Below are positions 36,075 through 49,056 of a DNA stretch of 64,000 nt, piece by piece; within the stretch, counting starts at the first letter, position 1, and every line of letters starts with the position of its first letter. Below the pieces are notes generated by a model. That model was given only the letters and a program-made list of their open reading frames with translations, was not told where the DNA came from and did no database searches. A program made the translations under genes and the position numbers. The DNA lies in assembly GCF_932294415.1 (NCBI RefSeq), contig NC_065544.1:11631351-11695350 (forward strand). Direction: 5' to 3'. The DNA comes from Quercus robur. Taxonomy: Eukaryota; Streptophyta; Magnoliopsida; Fagales; Fagaceae.

Positions 36075-37060
36075 TATATCCTTGTTTTGGCCATTGGCAG
36101 TAGTATACAATAACAACAATAAGCCTTGATTCCAAATTTTTGGGATTGACTATGCATCAACAAATTAGTTAGGGTTGACCACATGTATTCTTTTTCTTTA
36201 TTTATTCTGCCTAAAGTCATATTCTCCATTACTTCCTTAATTGACAAGTCCTTTTTTACTACTTTTACCAATGCTATTTTGGGTATTTTTCAACCTTTTT
36301 TCATTCTTTCAACTTAGATCAACTCACTCTTTCTTACCTATGTATTAACTACTCTCCTTTGAATATATATTTATTATTTGGAGTAGCAAATTAGAATAGA
36401 GTTATTATATTTGTAAGGCTTCAATTCTACATAGTGGATTTATTTTTTCCCTAAACCCTAAAATCCTAATGTATGTTCATACCAATCAAGACCCGAGTAT
36501 AATTGGATTAATTAATAACTTGGCTTAAAATTGGTAGTTTGGCACAACTTGGGCTTAAATTCCCTAATTGCTCTTTTTCATGTAAATAGGTATTAAAGAA
36601 CTTTTCTTCCACTCATTAGGCATTTAATTAACATGTAAGATTTTATTGAAAAGGTTTGTCAACCAACATATGCTTACATCACCCAAGCACTTCCAAACTT
36701 TAATAGGAATTTCATCTAGTCTTAATGCATCTTTTACCTCGGTCATCCTAATTCTTCCAACAAATCTATAGTTTCTATCCTTAATTGGATTACCCAAATC
36801 ACTCCAATATTATATATTGTTTCCATTAAAAAGTTAATTAAAATAACTTTTATATCTCTCTTTAATATGCTCTCTTTTCACTAAATTCAAGTCTCTTATT
36901 TTAATAGACTTATTTTAATTTTTCTTGTCTCAGCAAGTTTATAACTCCCTCCTTTTGTCCCTAACTTATTATGTAATTTATCTCAAGCCTTAAATTTAGC
37001 CTCTTGGACAAACTTTTTTTTGCCTCACTCTTTTGGCCATTATTGCTATTTGCTTGTTTC
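36075..37060 (-). mobile_element. RTE-clade LINE relic, internally deleted
   Basis: The minus strand retains scattered coding matches to plant RTE-type LINEs. Around 36920-37060 is the stretch before the reverse transcriptase (a KFVQEAKFK-like segment and KLGTKGGSYKLAETRK). At 36620-36760 comes the entry to the RT domain (IPIKVWKCLGD-like, then WLTNLFNK-like, across frameshifts and stops). At 36075-36280 is the C-terminal tail (VKKDLSIKEVMENMTLGRI, then YMWS), followed by the non-coding 'cccaaaaatttggaatcaaggcttattgttgttattg' end. The RT core between about 36300 and 36620 is largely missing. Confidence 0.7.
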
Positions 37061-38595
37061 TAATTGGAAATTATTGCTTTGTTTGCTTGTTTCTACCGTA
37101 TTGCACCTTAGGTTGATGCCTTTAATTCTTCAGTTGCTTGCCTGAAACCCACCATCACGATTACCAACACTAATTTCTGACCATGGAGTTTGCAACTTTG
37201 CACCATTAGCTGTACTGCCCTTAAGTTTGATCCGGTATTTGTAAAATGAATTATACATGCTTCAAAAAGGTAATAAGAGTGCACGACTTTTTACTTTTTA
37301 CCCCTTTTTTTAATAATAATACTTTTATTAGAGCCCATTACTAACATTATTTATATTATGCATCAATCACAATAAATTATGTTAACAATTATGAGCGAAG
37401 TTGTGTTCTTGAACTTATTTTTCACAAAATGTCTTAATATTTTATTTGATCAAACTCCTTCCATGACCATGTGATATATCACCCGAACATTGTCCTTTTT
37501 TTTTTTTCTTTTTTTTTTGAATTATGAGTCAAGTAAATGTGACTTTTTCACAAGTGGAGAATGGGTCATTATTCAATCAAATGATCCAGGTGATATAGCT
37601 AAAAAGGAGCAAGGAAGATTCCATCAGTGATGACATTGATGATGAAGGACCATGCTCCCATAAGACAACATCATCAAATGTTTAGAGCTGTGGAAACAGT
37701 CAGCCCTACATATGAGTTCAAAATGTACTATTTAAGATGAATTGAGTGCTTATGTTTTTAAAATCAAAATAAGTATTCATGCAACCGTTATGGATATCAT
37801 TTCACCTCTATCCTTCTTCATTGCCCAAAGGCTCCATGGCTGCAGGCTGGCCCATTATTGTGCTCCCTAGAAAAGAAAACACTCTTCTGAAGAATTTTCA
37901 ATTAGGGTCAGAGAAAGCTTTGATGCATCAACCAATAAGCTAGAGTCCTTGTTTTCAGGCTCAAATTAAATGGTACAAGGTAGAGTTCCCCAAAAAACAA
38001 AAGCTAATGTGATTAGCAACATCCAAAATATAGGTTGGTACCATTTTATTCATCAAGCACAAAACAAGCCTTGTTATACTGCAATTTTGCTTCCCAATGA
38101 TCCTAACTCATTGACCAGAAAGGGAAAAAAAGGTTCATGCGGGTTCACCCAAAAGAGAGAGAAAGAAAATTAAAGTGATAAAATCCCAAACATGCTCTAA
38201 AATCAAAGTTAGATGCTTTATTTTTTTTTCTTTTTTCACATTGCATAAAACTCTTAAAGTGAGAAGGGCGGGCCTCCAGCCTCCTAGGTGATCAGTGATC
38301 CCTACTTATTCCTATGTAAAGAACAAAAGAAAGATGGGCCCCAAGGCCCAATGTGTCCACTGCGCCCACCTGAAAAGACAAAAAATATAGTGGAGTTTTT
38401 ATATGCATGCACAAAGTTGATATCATGCTTGGATAGTTGGATGATCCCCGTTATTTAAAATTAAAAAGAGACTGACAACTTGATAGTTCTTACCAGTCTG
38501 GGTACATCAACAACAACGTGGCTGATTAGGCTACCACTCTATATTCAAATATACCTTGTATAGACCCCCAAAGGTGCACATCGAGTGATAATGAT
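37061..38595. other. Intergenic, no gene recognised
   Basis: No conserved ORF. Poly-T/pyrimidine runs at 37496-37519 and 38219-38236. The ORF at 37970-38173 shows no domain and is not proposed as a gene. Confidence 0.4.
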
Positions 38596-38599
38596 AATT

Positions 38600-38850
38600 A
38601 AGGTGTGATTGGCCTTGTGATCCAACTATTTTGATGAGCATATAGATATACAAAAAAAATAAAATAAAAAGAGAGAGAATTATAATTGTGTGTTCTTAAA
38701 CAATATGCTTAGAGACATAATGTTAACGAAGGTTTGATTGGCCTTGTGAACCAAGCTACTTTTATAAGCAACATAGATATAACAAAAGAAGAGAGAGAGA
38801 TGCACATTCTTAAACAATAAGTCTAAAGACATAATGGGAGCTTTGTAATT
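38600..38850 (+). repeat. Tandem duplication of about 128 bp
   Basis: 'gtgtgattggccttgtgatccaa' (about 38603) and 'ggtttgattggccttgtgaaccaa' (about 38730) open two units. Both continue with 'agcatatagatat', 'agagagaga' and '.tgttcttaaacaata.gct.agagacataatg'. Confidence 0.75.
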
Positions 38851-39290
38851 TAGTGACTTTATATGCTCTTACTTATGAGAAAAACTAAGATTTGAATCTC
38901 CATCTCCATAATCTTAACTACACACACACTCATGCCTCATCACTCTTTTATTTTTATTTTTTTTTTGAGTGTAGTGTTATAATATTTGAAAATGAGATAT
39001 AATGGTAAGAGCCTTGTAATTTAATGACATTATATGCTTTTACTTATGAGGAGAATCAAGATTCAAATCTTCATCTCCATTATTATAACTATATATATAT
39101 ATATACACACACACACACAAGCATGCACATGCCTCATCGCTCTTTTTCATTTATTTATTTTGAGTGTAGTGTCAAAATATTTAAAAATGAGATATAATGG
39201 TAAAAGTCTTGTAATTTAGTGATATTATATGCTCTTACTTACGAGGAGAACCAAGATTTGAATCTTCATCTCCATTATTGTAACTAGTTT
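38826..39290 (+). repeat. SINE-like sequence repeated about 2.5 times
   Basis: Units of about 180 bp share 'gagatataatggtaagagccttgtaatttagtgacattatatgctcttacttatgaggagaaccaagatttgaatcttcatctccattattgtaact'. An (TA)n/(CA)n stretch and 'atgcctcatcgctctttt.atttattttgagtgtagtgtcataatattt' follow. 'atggtaagagcc' and 'agattcaaatctt' are reminiscent of pol III A and B boxes. A further partial copy is at 39690-39790. Confidence 0.6.
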
Positions 39291-41464
39291 GCAACTTCAT
39301 GCATATGCATTAATACACTTAAAGATATACAATAAGATATATAATATAATTCTTATATATAATTTAAATATTATTGATAGTCATTTTCATATTTTGTTAA
39401 CTCTTTAAAAATTTTTGTAAGGATATTATTAGGTATAAAATGTAAATTGTCTATTTTTAAAAAAAAATTATTGTGAAGCACTTTTTGTTTTTATTTTTTA
39501 TGATTTATTTATTTTAAACTCTTTAGTTTTTGTACTTAATAACTCACTTAGATGAATATTTATGATGTGATTCCACATTTTATTCTAAAATTAAGAAATA
39601 AAACTCTTAATGAATAAATAATTCATGACACATGGCGCAAAATTGGAACTCTAATTTGGAATTCTAATTTGAATTTCTCTTAGCTTCACCTATTATTATA
39701 TATATGGACTACACACACACACACACACGTGCCTCATCGCCCTTTTTATTTATTTATTTTGAGTGTAGTGTCATAATATTTAAAAATAAGATAAAGATAG
39801 TGTACTAATTCTTAGGATCTTTCCCTACGTGATTTTTTTTTTAATTAGTTATTTGCACGTGAGAAAGGAAAATACCTAAAACTTAGGAACTTTTTTAAAA
39901 TAGTAAATTACTCTTTCATCTTGTTTGTGTTTTTAAATTTAAAATTATTTAACTAAAAGATAGAGGTATTTTAAAGAGTTTAAGAATTTGTGTGAGGATA
40001 CTTAAGTACACAAAATGATAAAACCCAAACAGAGAATCTTATTATTAGTAGTATAGACTATAGATTACACTTGGTGTAATTTTAAGTAATATTATACCAC
40101 CTAATATTTTTCAATTAAATGTGAATTTTGACAAATTCACCATTGAATTGCATTATCTTCGTATATTCTTCATACTTGCAAAATTTTAAGATGATCAAAG
40201 ATCAATATCCATGTCATTAATCAATTGTTTAAATTCAAGTTTTTGTAGTTAAAATAATGCATAAAAGATGAGTTTATGGATCGAATAGTATATAATATCC
40301 GATTGGCATAAAAAATGGCATGTGTATTAAGAACATATAAAATATGTAATCCAGTGGTGGAATTTTTATAATATGAATTTAATAACAAGTTATTGGGTGT
40401 TGTAACATTACTTAGAGTTACATTAGAGAAATAACATATTTTAGGTATAGAAAAATAACATTTTTTACAACTTTTTTCATAACCGCTGACATGACTTGTT
40501 GTGAGTTGTTATTTGTGCATGATAAAAATGGTGTTAATATCTATTGTGATTTGTAATTTATGCATAAATAAATAAAAATCGTATCAATGGTAAGCTCTTG
40601 TCAAAGTGATGTTACTGTATAGGGCTATGTTATCTATTGTTAAATATAGTGTGTTACTATAGGCTACGTTATCTATTGTTAAATATAGTGTGTTACTTAT
40701 TGGTCATTTTTAAAACCAAATATACTCAAGCTCTATGTCATAATTATAGGAGGTGAAGCGCCCTTGGCCAAGCAATTATAACAAACGAACTCTTGCATAT
40801 TATAGTTCAAAACTATTATCATTGATGCAGAACATTATATATAATCAAACATCAAAATAGTGTTGGTCAAGGTCAAGATCGACCTGCTTTACTAATCTAG
40901 TTCAGTATTGATTATGGTGGAGCTCTAGAGTCTAGAACAGTCCATCATCACGGGGTAAATTAATTTTGCATTACTTACTTATCATTGCTACTTTAGATTT
41001 TCATTTGGGGTCAAAAACCTCATGTATTGGAGATTCAAAATATGACTTCTCTGCCCATTTGGATTCAGTAATTAAGATAGGAAAAGCAAGGCCATGTTTG
41101 TAATTTTGTCATGAAAAGTAACGAATTCTAAATATTGGTTTGATCAAACGGTCCGTTGTTATATTCATCTTTATGTAACATTGCTTTTGCTTTTTCTTTT
41201 TATAAAGTTAAAGATGAAACTAAAAGACACTCTATTTGAGAGTGGGAGTGGAGAACCTTGGATACTACTAATGTATCCTAAATTTGCCTTGCAATTTCAT
41301 TAGCTAGCCAAATCACATTTGAATCACTTCATTACCTCTATCCCTTCTTCTTGTGTGTTTGTACTTTGTATGTGTCTATGTCAATAGAAACTATATGTGA
41401 AATGTGATATTGCTTTTCTTGAATTTGTTTCACTACAACCCACCTGCTCTATATTTCAATTTCC
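39291..41464. other. Intergenic and BAM3 upstream region
   Basis: No gene. 40621-40698 is a direct duplication of about 40 bp ('ggctatgttatctattgttaaatatagtgtgttact'). 'ctttttataaagttaaag' at about 41200-41217, some 250 bp before the BAM3 ATG, could serve as a TATA region; this is only sequence resemblance. Confidence 0.35.
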
Positions 41465-44400
41465 ATGGCTGCTTCTGATATGAGGTCCGTCTTCCTCTCT
41501 ATTCTACTTCTTGTGTTCCTTACATCTTCTCATCCTGTTTTTTCACATAATGTATCTCTCAAAGGGCAAGCTTCAATCCTAGTTTCTCTCAAACAAGCTT
41601 TTGAGTCCTACAATTCTTCTCTCAATACCTGGAATGTATCAAACTACTTGTCTCTTTGTTCTTGGGCTGGTGTCCTTTGTGACAGCATGAACAGATTTGT
41701 AGTTTCACTTGACATATCCAATTACAACATCACTGGCACTCTCTCACCTGCAATCACAGAACTTCCAAGCCTTGTTAATCTTTCAGTTGCAGCTAATAAT
41801 TTTGCAGGTTCTCTTCCACCAGATATTCACAAGCTAGAAAGACTTCAATTCCTCAACATATCCATTAATATGTTCAGTGGAAACTTAAGCTGGGAGTTCT
41901 CTCAGTTGAAAGAGCTTGTAGTGCTAGATGCTTATGATAACAGTTTTAATTGCTCACTTCCTTTGGGTGTCAGTGAACTTCCCAAGCTCCAGTACTTGGA
42001 CTTTGGCGGGAATTTCTTCACTGGGAATATCCCTTCAAGCTATGGAGATATGAAGCAGCTCAACTATCTTTCACTTGCAGGAAACTCATTGGATGGTTTT
42101 ATACCAAGTGAACTTGGTAATCTTATTAATCTCAAGCAGCTTCGCTTAGGATACTACAACGAATTTGATGGCGGTATCCCTCCAGAGATTGGTAAGCTTA
42201 TCAATCTCTCTCATTTAGACCTCGCAAGTTGTGGCTTGGAAGGTCCAATTCCAGCAGAGTTAGGCAATCTAAACAAGTTAGACACTGTCTTCATGCAAAC
42301 AAATCAGCTTAGCGGTTGGCTTCCTCCTCAACTCGGCAATTTGAGTAGTCTCAAAACTCTTGATCTTTCAAATAATGTGCTAACAGGAGCTATCCCAGTT
42401 GAGCTGTCAGGACTCAAAGAGCTTACCCTCTTGAACCTGTTCATCAACAAATTGCATGGGGAGATCCCTCAGTTCATTGCAGAGCTACCCAAGTTAGAAG
42501 TTTTAAAGCTGTGGCAGAATAACTTCACTGGAGCCATTCCTTCAAAGCTTGGTCAGAATGGTAGACTAATTGATCTTGATTTGTCCACTAATAAGCTCAC
42601 TGGATTGGTCCCCAAGTCTCTATGCTTTGGAAGGAATTTGAAGACCTTGATTTTACAATACAATTTTCTGTTTGGGGCTCTGCCTAATGATCTTGGTCAA
42701 TGCGACACACTCAACAAAGTTAGACTAGGGCATAATTATTTGACTGGGTCAATACCACTTGGCTTTCTTCACTTGCCTGAGCTATCACTCATGGAGTTAC
42801 AAAACAACTATCTTACTGGGCAACTTCCTCAAGACACAAGCAAGGTACCCTCAAAACTAGTCCAGCTAAATCTTTCAAATAATCGTTTGTCGGGGTCTCT
42901 TCCTACTTCTATTGCAAATTTCCCCAGCTTGCAGATTCTTCTACTAAATGGAAACCAATTCACGGGAGAAATTCCATCAGACATAGGCCAGTTGAAAAAA
43001 GTCCTAACTTTTGATATGAGTAGAAACAACATTTCAGGCAGAATCCCTCCTGAGATTGGTAATTGTATCTTGCTCACTTATTTAGATTTGAGTCAAAACC
43101 AACTCTCAGGCCCAATCCCAGTCCAAACTTCTCAAATTCACATGCTAAATTATCTCAATGTCTCATGGAACCAACTTAACCAGAGCCTTCCAAAGGAAAT
43201 TGGGTCCATGAAGAGCTTAACTTCTGCAGATTTCTCCCACAATAACTTCTCTGGTCCAATACCCGTAACTGGCCAATATTCACTCTTCAACTCTACATCC
43301 TTTTCGGGTAACCCTCAGCTCTGTGGTTCTTACTTGAGTCCATGCAACTATTCATCAATCTCACCATTAGAATCACACAACCATAAAGGCATCAAGGCTC
43401 AAGTTTCAGGCAAGTTCAAGCTTATATTTGCTTTGGCACTCTTATTGTGCTCATTAGTATTTGTTATTCTAGCAATCATCAAGACCAGAAAGGTAAGAAG
43501 GAATTCAAATCTGTGGAAGCTCACAGCATTCCAGAAGCTAGAGTTTGGAAGTGAAGACATATTAGAATGCATAAAGGACAACAACATTATAGGAAGAGGT
43601 GGAGCTGGGATTGTATATAGAGGAACAATGCCAAATGGGGAGCAAGTAGCTGTGAAGAAGCTGTTGGGAATAAACAAAGGCTCTTCCCATGATAATGGCC
43701 TTTCTGCAGAAATACGCACACTTGGCAAAATTCGTCACAGAAACATTGTGAGGTTGCTGGCATTTTGTTCAAATAAAGAGACCAATTTTCTTGTTTATGA
43801 GTACATGCCAAATGGTAGTCTTGGTGAAGTTCTACATGGGAAGAGAGGTGGTTTTCTCAAGTGGGCTACAAGGCTCAAAATTGCCATTGAAGCAGCTAAA
43901 GGCCTTTGTTACTTGCACCATGATTGTTCACCTCTAATACTTCATCGTGATGTCAAGTCCAATAACATTTTACTTAACTCTGATTTCGAGGCTCATGTAG
44001 CAGATTTTGGACTTGCCAAGTTCTTACAAGATACAGGAACATCAGAGTGCATGTCTGCAATTGCAGGATCTTACGGCTATATAGCTCCAGGTACTTTTCT
44101 TTTTAATACTATAGATGTACATATCAGTTTCAAACATTATACATAGTTTTAGCTAATAAATTGCTAGCTTAACATGTCAAGAAACTGTGGATTTAATTAT
44201 TTAAGAGTTCAGATCACTTGTTTTGATATCATGAATTCATGATATATTACCATTTATATCAAAAAAATTAAACTGTTAACAAATAGTGCAGTTAATCATT
44301 ATCATATCAGTTTGAAACATTATTCATAGTTTTCAGTTAATAAATTACTAGCTTAACCTGTTAGGAAACATGAAATTAATAGTTTAAGACCATTTTTTTA

Positions 44401-46629
44401 AAATCATGATAAATTATCATTTGTACTAAAAGCTTAAAAATTATTAAAAAATAGTGAATTTGATCATTTTACTCATTATTCTAACATGAGTTTCATTCGA
44501 TCCAATTTCCTGCTCAGGAGATCTAATCACTAAGATTGAGTAGTTAAATAAAGCATAAACCAAAGTCAATTTGACTTGGAGAAATGAGTTGGTCACCCGG
44601 GTTCCTAGGAAAGAAGTTGCTTTCATTCAAAAACTTATTCATTTTCTTCAACTTTAGGTTTCAAATAACAACCAGATCAATATATAGTATATACATCTCA
44701 GCCCCACTGTCCATAAAAATGTACCAAATACTTTCCTTGGGTCCAACCAGTGTATTGAAAGCAGATTCCTGTGCATTCCAAGAAGGGTAAAGCCTAAAGG
44801 CTCCACTAACCCAATGGAAAATTCTACTTTTTTTTGCTTTTTCTTTTACTCAATTTCATACTAATGGTAATGGGTAATGAGCCTTGCATGCCTTGAAAGT
44901 TGAAACCTTACACCAAATGTTGGCTCACTCTAATTACAACCATCCTTTTGACCAAAACCCAAAACTAAAACCTTAACTAAATGCACGTCTACCAAAGAAA
45001 GAATACCCCTTTAAAGAATCCAGATTGGGATCCAAGTTTTTTTTACTTTCCCTTTCCCTGAACCCTATAAAGAAACATGTGTATGGACTATGGAATACAG
45101 ACACAGAAACCCCAAATACCTTTTCTTTTTTCACATTAGAGTTTGCTACTTTACTTGGGGAGATGAGCCTCACCTATACTTTCTCTGTAAAAGAATAGTG
45201 CGGGTGAGTCATGCATGAAATTCCACTCGTACTTCACAATATTGAAAAGACCCGTTTACCCTTTACCTTCTCTTTGAAGTACCCATGCTAAAAATTTAGT
45301 ATAAAATATATATATAAAAAAAAAAAAACCCTAAAGGCTTCAACTTCAAGTACCATATCTGTGAATAATTGTCTCATGAATATGCGTGTGTGACTGTGAT
45401 CTGTCTCACAACTCTTTTTTTTTTTTTCTTTTTTTTTGAGAAGCCAGACCAGAAAGTCTGGGAATTTATTCAAAACTTGAAAGTGAACATCCCTTACAAC
45501 AAAAGCATCCCTTAAAACAAGAGGGCTAATATCAGGTGGAGAATCCTCCAACCAGAACTGTAGACTTGTCACTGTGCATGCTTTGTCACTGTGCATCAAT
45601 AACCTCCTTTTTACACGTGTTTTATAGCTGTGAAACTCACACACAATAAAAGGAAGAATTCATATATTTGATGTATTATGTATAAGATATATTTTCCTAT
45701 TCATTATAAATTGTTCTTTATTTTGGTAAAGTTTAATAAAATTTTAAAGTTGTATAAAAAATAAAAATAAAAATAAAAATAAAGGAACCAACTTTTTAAG
45801 TACGTCCTATATCTGACTTTATATTCTCTTATTATGCATTTAATTAAAATATTCATAATTTTTTTAAGTCTTTTTTTATGGAGAGAGAGTTTAGAAAAAA
45901 TAAATAAAAGAAAAGTTTTTTTTGGTTAAAAGAAAAGTTTTACAAAACGCTTTAATGCTGTCTCGAGTTTTGCAAAATTTAAATAATGGAGATTCGGATG
46001 TACGTAGGACCTTTTTTTTTTTTTTTTTTTTTTTAAATGTGATTCTTGATAACAATGCTCTTCAATTTAGCTAAAAATATATATTATAAAGAGTCGGATG
46101 GTAGTGCTTAGGGCTCATTTGTGGGACGTGTTATCTCATACTCCAGTACTTAACTTTATTTAATCTATTTCTGCATTACAAAATTACTTTTAAGTACTTT
46201 CCTTTCTTCCCTTCTACATATTATGGATGATGGTGGAATTCAGCAATAAATCTTTTTTTTTTCTTTTGTGTGTGTTTGCTTTTTGTTACAGAGTATGCAT
46301 ACACATTGAAAGTTGATGAGAAAAGTGATGTCTATAGCTTTGGAGTAGTACTGCTAGAGCTCATAACCGGGCGAAGGCCTGTTGGTAACTTTGGGGAAGA
46401 AGGGATAGACATTGTTCAATGGACCAAGATACAAACTAATTCAAGCAAAGAAAGAGTGGTGAAAATCCTGGATGAAAGGTTGCGTGATATTCCTCTTGAT
46501 GAAGCAATGCAGGTCTACTTTGTTGCAATGTTATGTGTTCAAGAGCACAGTGTGGAACGCCCCACAATGAGAGATGTTGTTCAAATGCTTGCAGAAGCTA
46601 AACAACCTAATACATTTCAAATGCAATGA
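41465..46629 (+). CDS. BAM3: BAM3-type LRR receptor kinase, 2 exons, 987 aa
   Basis: Exon 1 is 41465-44090 and exon 2 is 46292-46629, joined by a phase-1 GT-AG intron that splits the kinase between GSYGYIAP and [16 protein letters not shown] receptors sit in the plasma membrane and bind CLE peptides; BAM3 in Arabidopsis perceives CLE45 in root phloem. Seen here are a signal peptide (1-27), the Cys-pair cap CSWAGVLC (about 65-72), some 20 LRRs with the CLE-receptor signature LGYYN...GGIPPEIG, and a second Cys pair (LCGSYLSPC). These are followed by a membrane helix (about 650-673) and a kinase from about 705 with [27 protein letters not shown] and DFGLAK. All catalytic residues are present. 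Length matches Arabidopsis BAM3 (about 990) and the C-terminus ends soon after [11 protein letters not shown] in TTCCATGGCT is the only sensible start. Orthology versus a close paralogue is inferred from overall similarity. Confidence 0.95.
44091..46291 (+). other. BAM3 intron (2201 bp)
   Basis: The donor is CCAG|GTACTT and the acceptor TTGTTACAG|AGTATG. The exon 1 frame stays open into the intron for 18 codons to a TAG at 44144-44146, so a retained intron would give an 893-residue receptor cut in the kinase activation segment. The intron holds a minus-strand LINE 3' fragment (45412-45610) and long T runs (46010-46034). Confidence 0.9.
45412..45610 (-). mobile_element. LINE 3'-end fragment inside the BAM3 intron
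   Basis: On the minus strand, a short frame with [20 protein letters not shown] resembles the C-terminal tail of the RNase H region of plant L1-type LINEs (the W-x-E-x-x-P-P pattern). It is followed by a short 3' UTR and an A-rich tail (T run 45413-45437 on plus). It is 5'-truncated and antisense to BAM3. Flanks contain imperfect 'tgtgactgtgat' / 'tgtcactgtgcat' that may be an eroded target duplication. Confidence 0.55.
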
Positions 46630-47825
46630 GAAACACAAACAATGATCCAAAAAAAAATTGTCAAACATGATGGATATATGACTTGTTAAATGCACTAGTC
46701 CAGAGATATAATTGCAGGCAATATATAGTATGCTTTCTTTTTTGGTTTTTATTATTATTATTTTTTTTTGGAGGGGTTTGGTAGCATATATGCTCTATAT
46801 TGTTGCTTCATGTAGTTAGATTTGAGGGGTTTTGTGGTCAATTGAGTGCAAGTAAACGTGAACAGGGAGAGGTACTGAAAAAGTAATTCTGTAATTGTAA
46901 TAGTTGGCTGTATTATTGTGTCATCATTTAGATGGAATCACCAAAGGATGTGAGGTTGCTTTTATTACATAGATTCTGTACTTATTTCTTTATCTAAAGG
47001 ATGTTCGATGCATGAGACAAGGCAGGAAACAATTTCTCAGGCATGGTGTAACCATTTCCATGACATTGGATGAAAATAATAATGGAATGGGAGAATTATT
47101 TCCTTCCATCTTTTGTTTCCTTCTCTCATCTAATGATAGAATGATTTTTAATTTAATCATACAATTCTCTATTCATAAATAAGAGTTGAGCTAATTAAGT
47201 TCTATTTTTAAAGTAATGTTAAAGATACAGCAAATTTAATAACTTATTGAAATGATAATTATAATCATGACAATATCATTTTTATATGGACTTATTAATA
47301 ATATTATTTTTGCTAACTTACAATTTGCTAACTTAGCGATTATAAAAAATAAAAAATAAAAATTGAAATTTATTGTGTAAGTAGACTTTTGTCTATTCAA
47401 AAGATTTCAGCCGAGTTATAGCCATTGGAGTAGTTCTCTCCCTTTTTAGATTGGGAATAATTTCTAGTATTTCTTTGTTTTGAGGATTTAAAAATTAATC
47501 GCTTTCCAACAATAAAGTAGTATCAACCATTAGATTATGTCTGAAGCTTACTTTTATTACTTTAAAGGTGAACCATGCAAATGCTTTCGTTGCATCAAGC
47601 ATTGAAATGAGATGTTGGGTTATTTTATTGAACCGGTAAAATTAATCAATTATCCAAGTTGATTAATAATTCAATTTATGCAATGGTCTAATTATATTGT
47701 GTTGGGACCAAATATATTGCTAAAATAAAATTCCATGCAATAGAAAAGTAAGTTTCAAGATACTGTGATATGGTCACAATAGGGGAAAGCCCTAACAAGA
47801 AGAAAACCCTAACAAGAAAAATCCC

Positions 47826-47855
<30 letters not shown>
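46630..47855. other. BAM3 3' region and intergenic DNA
   Basis: Probably contains the BAM3 3' UTR in its first few hundred bases. The stretch 47213-47345 ('aatgttaaagatacagcaaatttaataactt ... gctaacttagcgatta') resembles the MITE family at 27690. No gene. Confidence 0.4.
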
Positions 47856-47857
<2 letters not shown>

Positions 47858-47862
<5 letters not shown>

Positions 47863-48062
47863 GTGTTTAGATACCACTTATTTTGCTGAAACTGAAAAAT
47901 TATTGCTGAAAGTACTGTAGATAAAGGTAAAAGTTAGTTGAAATAGTATAGTGGGACCTATGAATAGTGCCAAAAAGTGCAAAGGGCTCATGAATAGTAA
48001 AAAAAATAAGCTGAATAGTGAAATAATTTTAATTTTTCATTTCAATCCAAACACACACATAG
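47858..48062. mobile_element. hAT-like MITE
   Basis: GGTGTGTTTAGATACCACTTATTTTGCTGAAACTG on the left faces ...TTCAATCCAAACACACACA on the right. The core 'atagtgggacctatgaatagtgccaaaaagtgc...gaatagtgaaataattttaatttttcat' is typical of this MITE type in dicot trees. An (TA)n tract precedes it, which hides any target duplication. Confidence 0.6.
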
Positions 48063-48860
48063 TCACCACTCTTTGAAGAATCCACTAACAAAAATTGAGG
48101 TTACAAGTACAGAGAATATACACGATCTTGAAGGACCTACCTACAATAAAGCCTATTGAACTATCCAAGCGTAACTCCAATCCAGTTGGACTACTCTTCT
48201 TAGTGACCTTCTTCATTGTACGTGAATATTTAATTCTTGACCGACTTCACAATCATTCTTCTTAATTGTAGAAGTTATTGGTGCAAATATCTTCGCAGCA
48301 AACATGCTCCAATGGTGAACCAGAAGCAACTTGGTATAAGAAAACCAAGGCGCACAAGGTTGCAACAACTTCTCACAATATATGTGTGTTTTTATATGAT
48401 GACAACTCTATAAATATGTTTTTATACCTTTGGAAACCCTAGTGAACGGATCCTAAGTGAGCTAGGTTATCATGGGCTGAAACTAAAAATTCATTTTCAA
48501 TATTCCTATTACTCAATCGATTGAGAAGAATCAAGCTAGGAGTCGAGCTTCATTAGAGCTTGATCAACCGAGTAGAGTTGAACAAGAATCAAGACTATTG
48601 AGTCTTCACTATTTAGAGCAAAATCTTGATCAAATTTTTTTTTTTTTGGTGTGTCACCAACATAGTTTTTCAACCTTACTCTAGACACTAAAACCTAAGA
48701 CTCAAATACATCAAAAAGTGTATTTTGACTCAGATTTTCCAACAACAACATTTGACCCTAACATGAGAATTGAGGATGCAAGGAACCAAATCTATAAATT
48801 ATATAACACATGTTCATAAACCCAAGAAAACCTTAGCATTATATTTGAGAGTTTATTTAG
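48063..48860. other. Intergenic, possible retroelement leader sequence
   Basis: No ORF. Wording such as 'ggtgaaccagaagcaacttgg' and 'caatcgattgagaagaatcaagc' is of a kind common in retrotransposon LTRs, but neither ends nor a second copy are present. Confidence 0.3.
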
Positions 48861-49049
48861 TGTTAGAGTTAGAAAATAATTCTTTTGTATTCAATGCATA
48901 AAATTGTATAAGGGATTGTCTTTATATAGGCAAGCATATGAGTGCAGTATAAGAAAGAGGGTTGATTATGTATGTGTATAGTACAAGACATATATGTGAT
49001 GGGCAAGTAAACTATAGTAGGCCTAGCTCTATGGGCTTGTAAACTAACA
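48861..49049 (-). repeat. 3' LTR of a copia element (189 bp)
   Basis: TGTTAG...CTAACA termini. On the minus strand the LTR is preceded by AAGGGGGGCT, a good polypurine tract (plus-strand AGCCCCCCTT at 49049-49058). Upstream of that lies the copia RNase H frame, as expected at a copia 3' end. The matching 5' LTR is absent. Confidence 0.75.
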
Positions 49050-49056
49050 GCCCCCC

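Noticed and set aside
41465..44146. BAM3 as an intronless 893-codon gene
   Set aside because: The kinase would end in the middle of the activation segment; splicing 44090 to 46292 restores the conserved [13 protein letters not shown] join and a full kinase.
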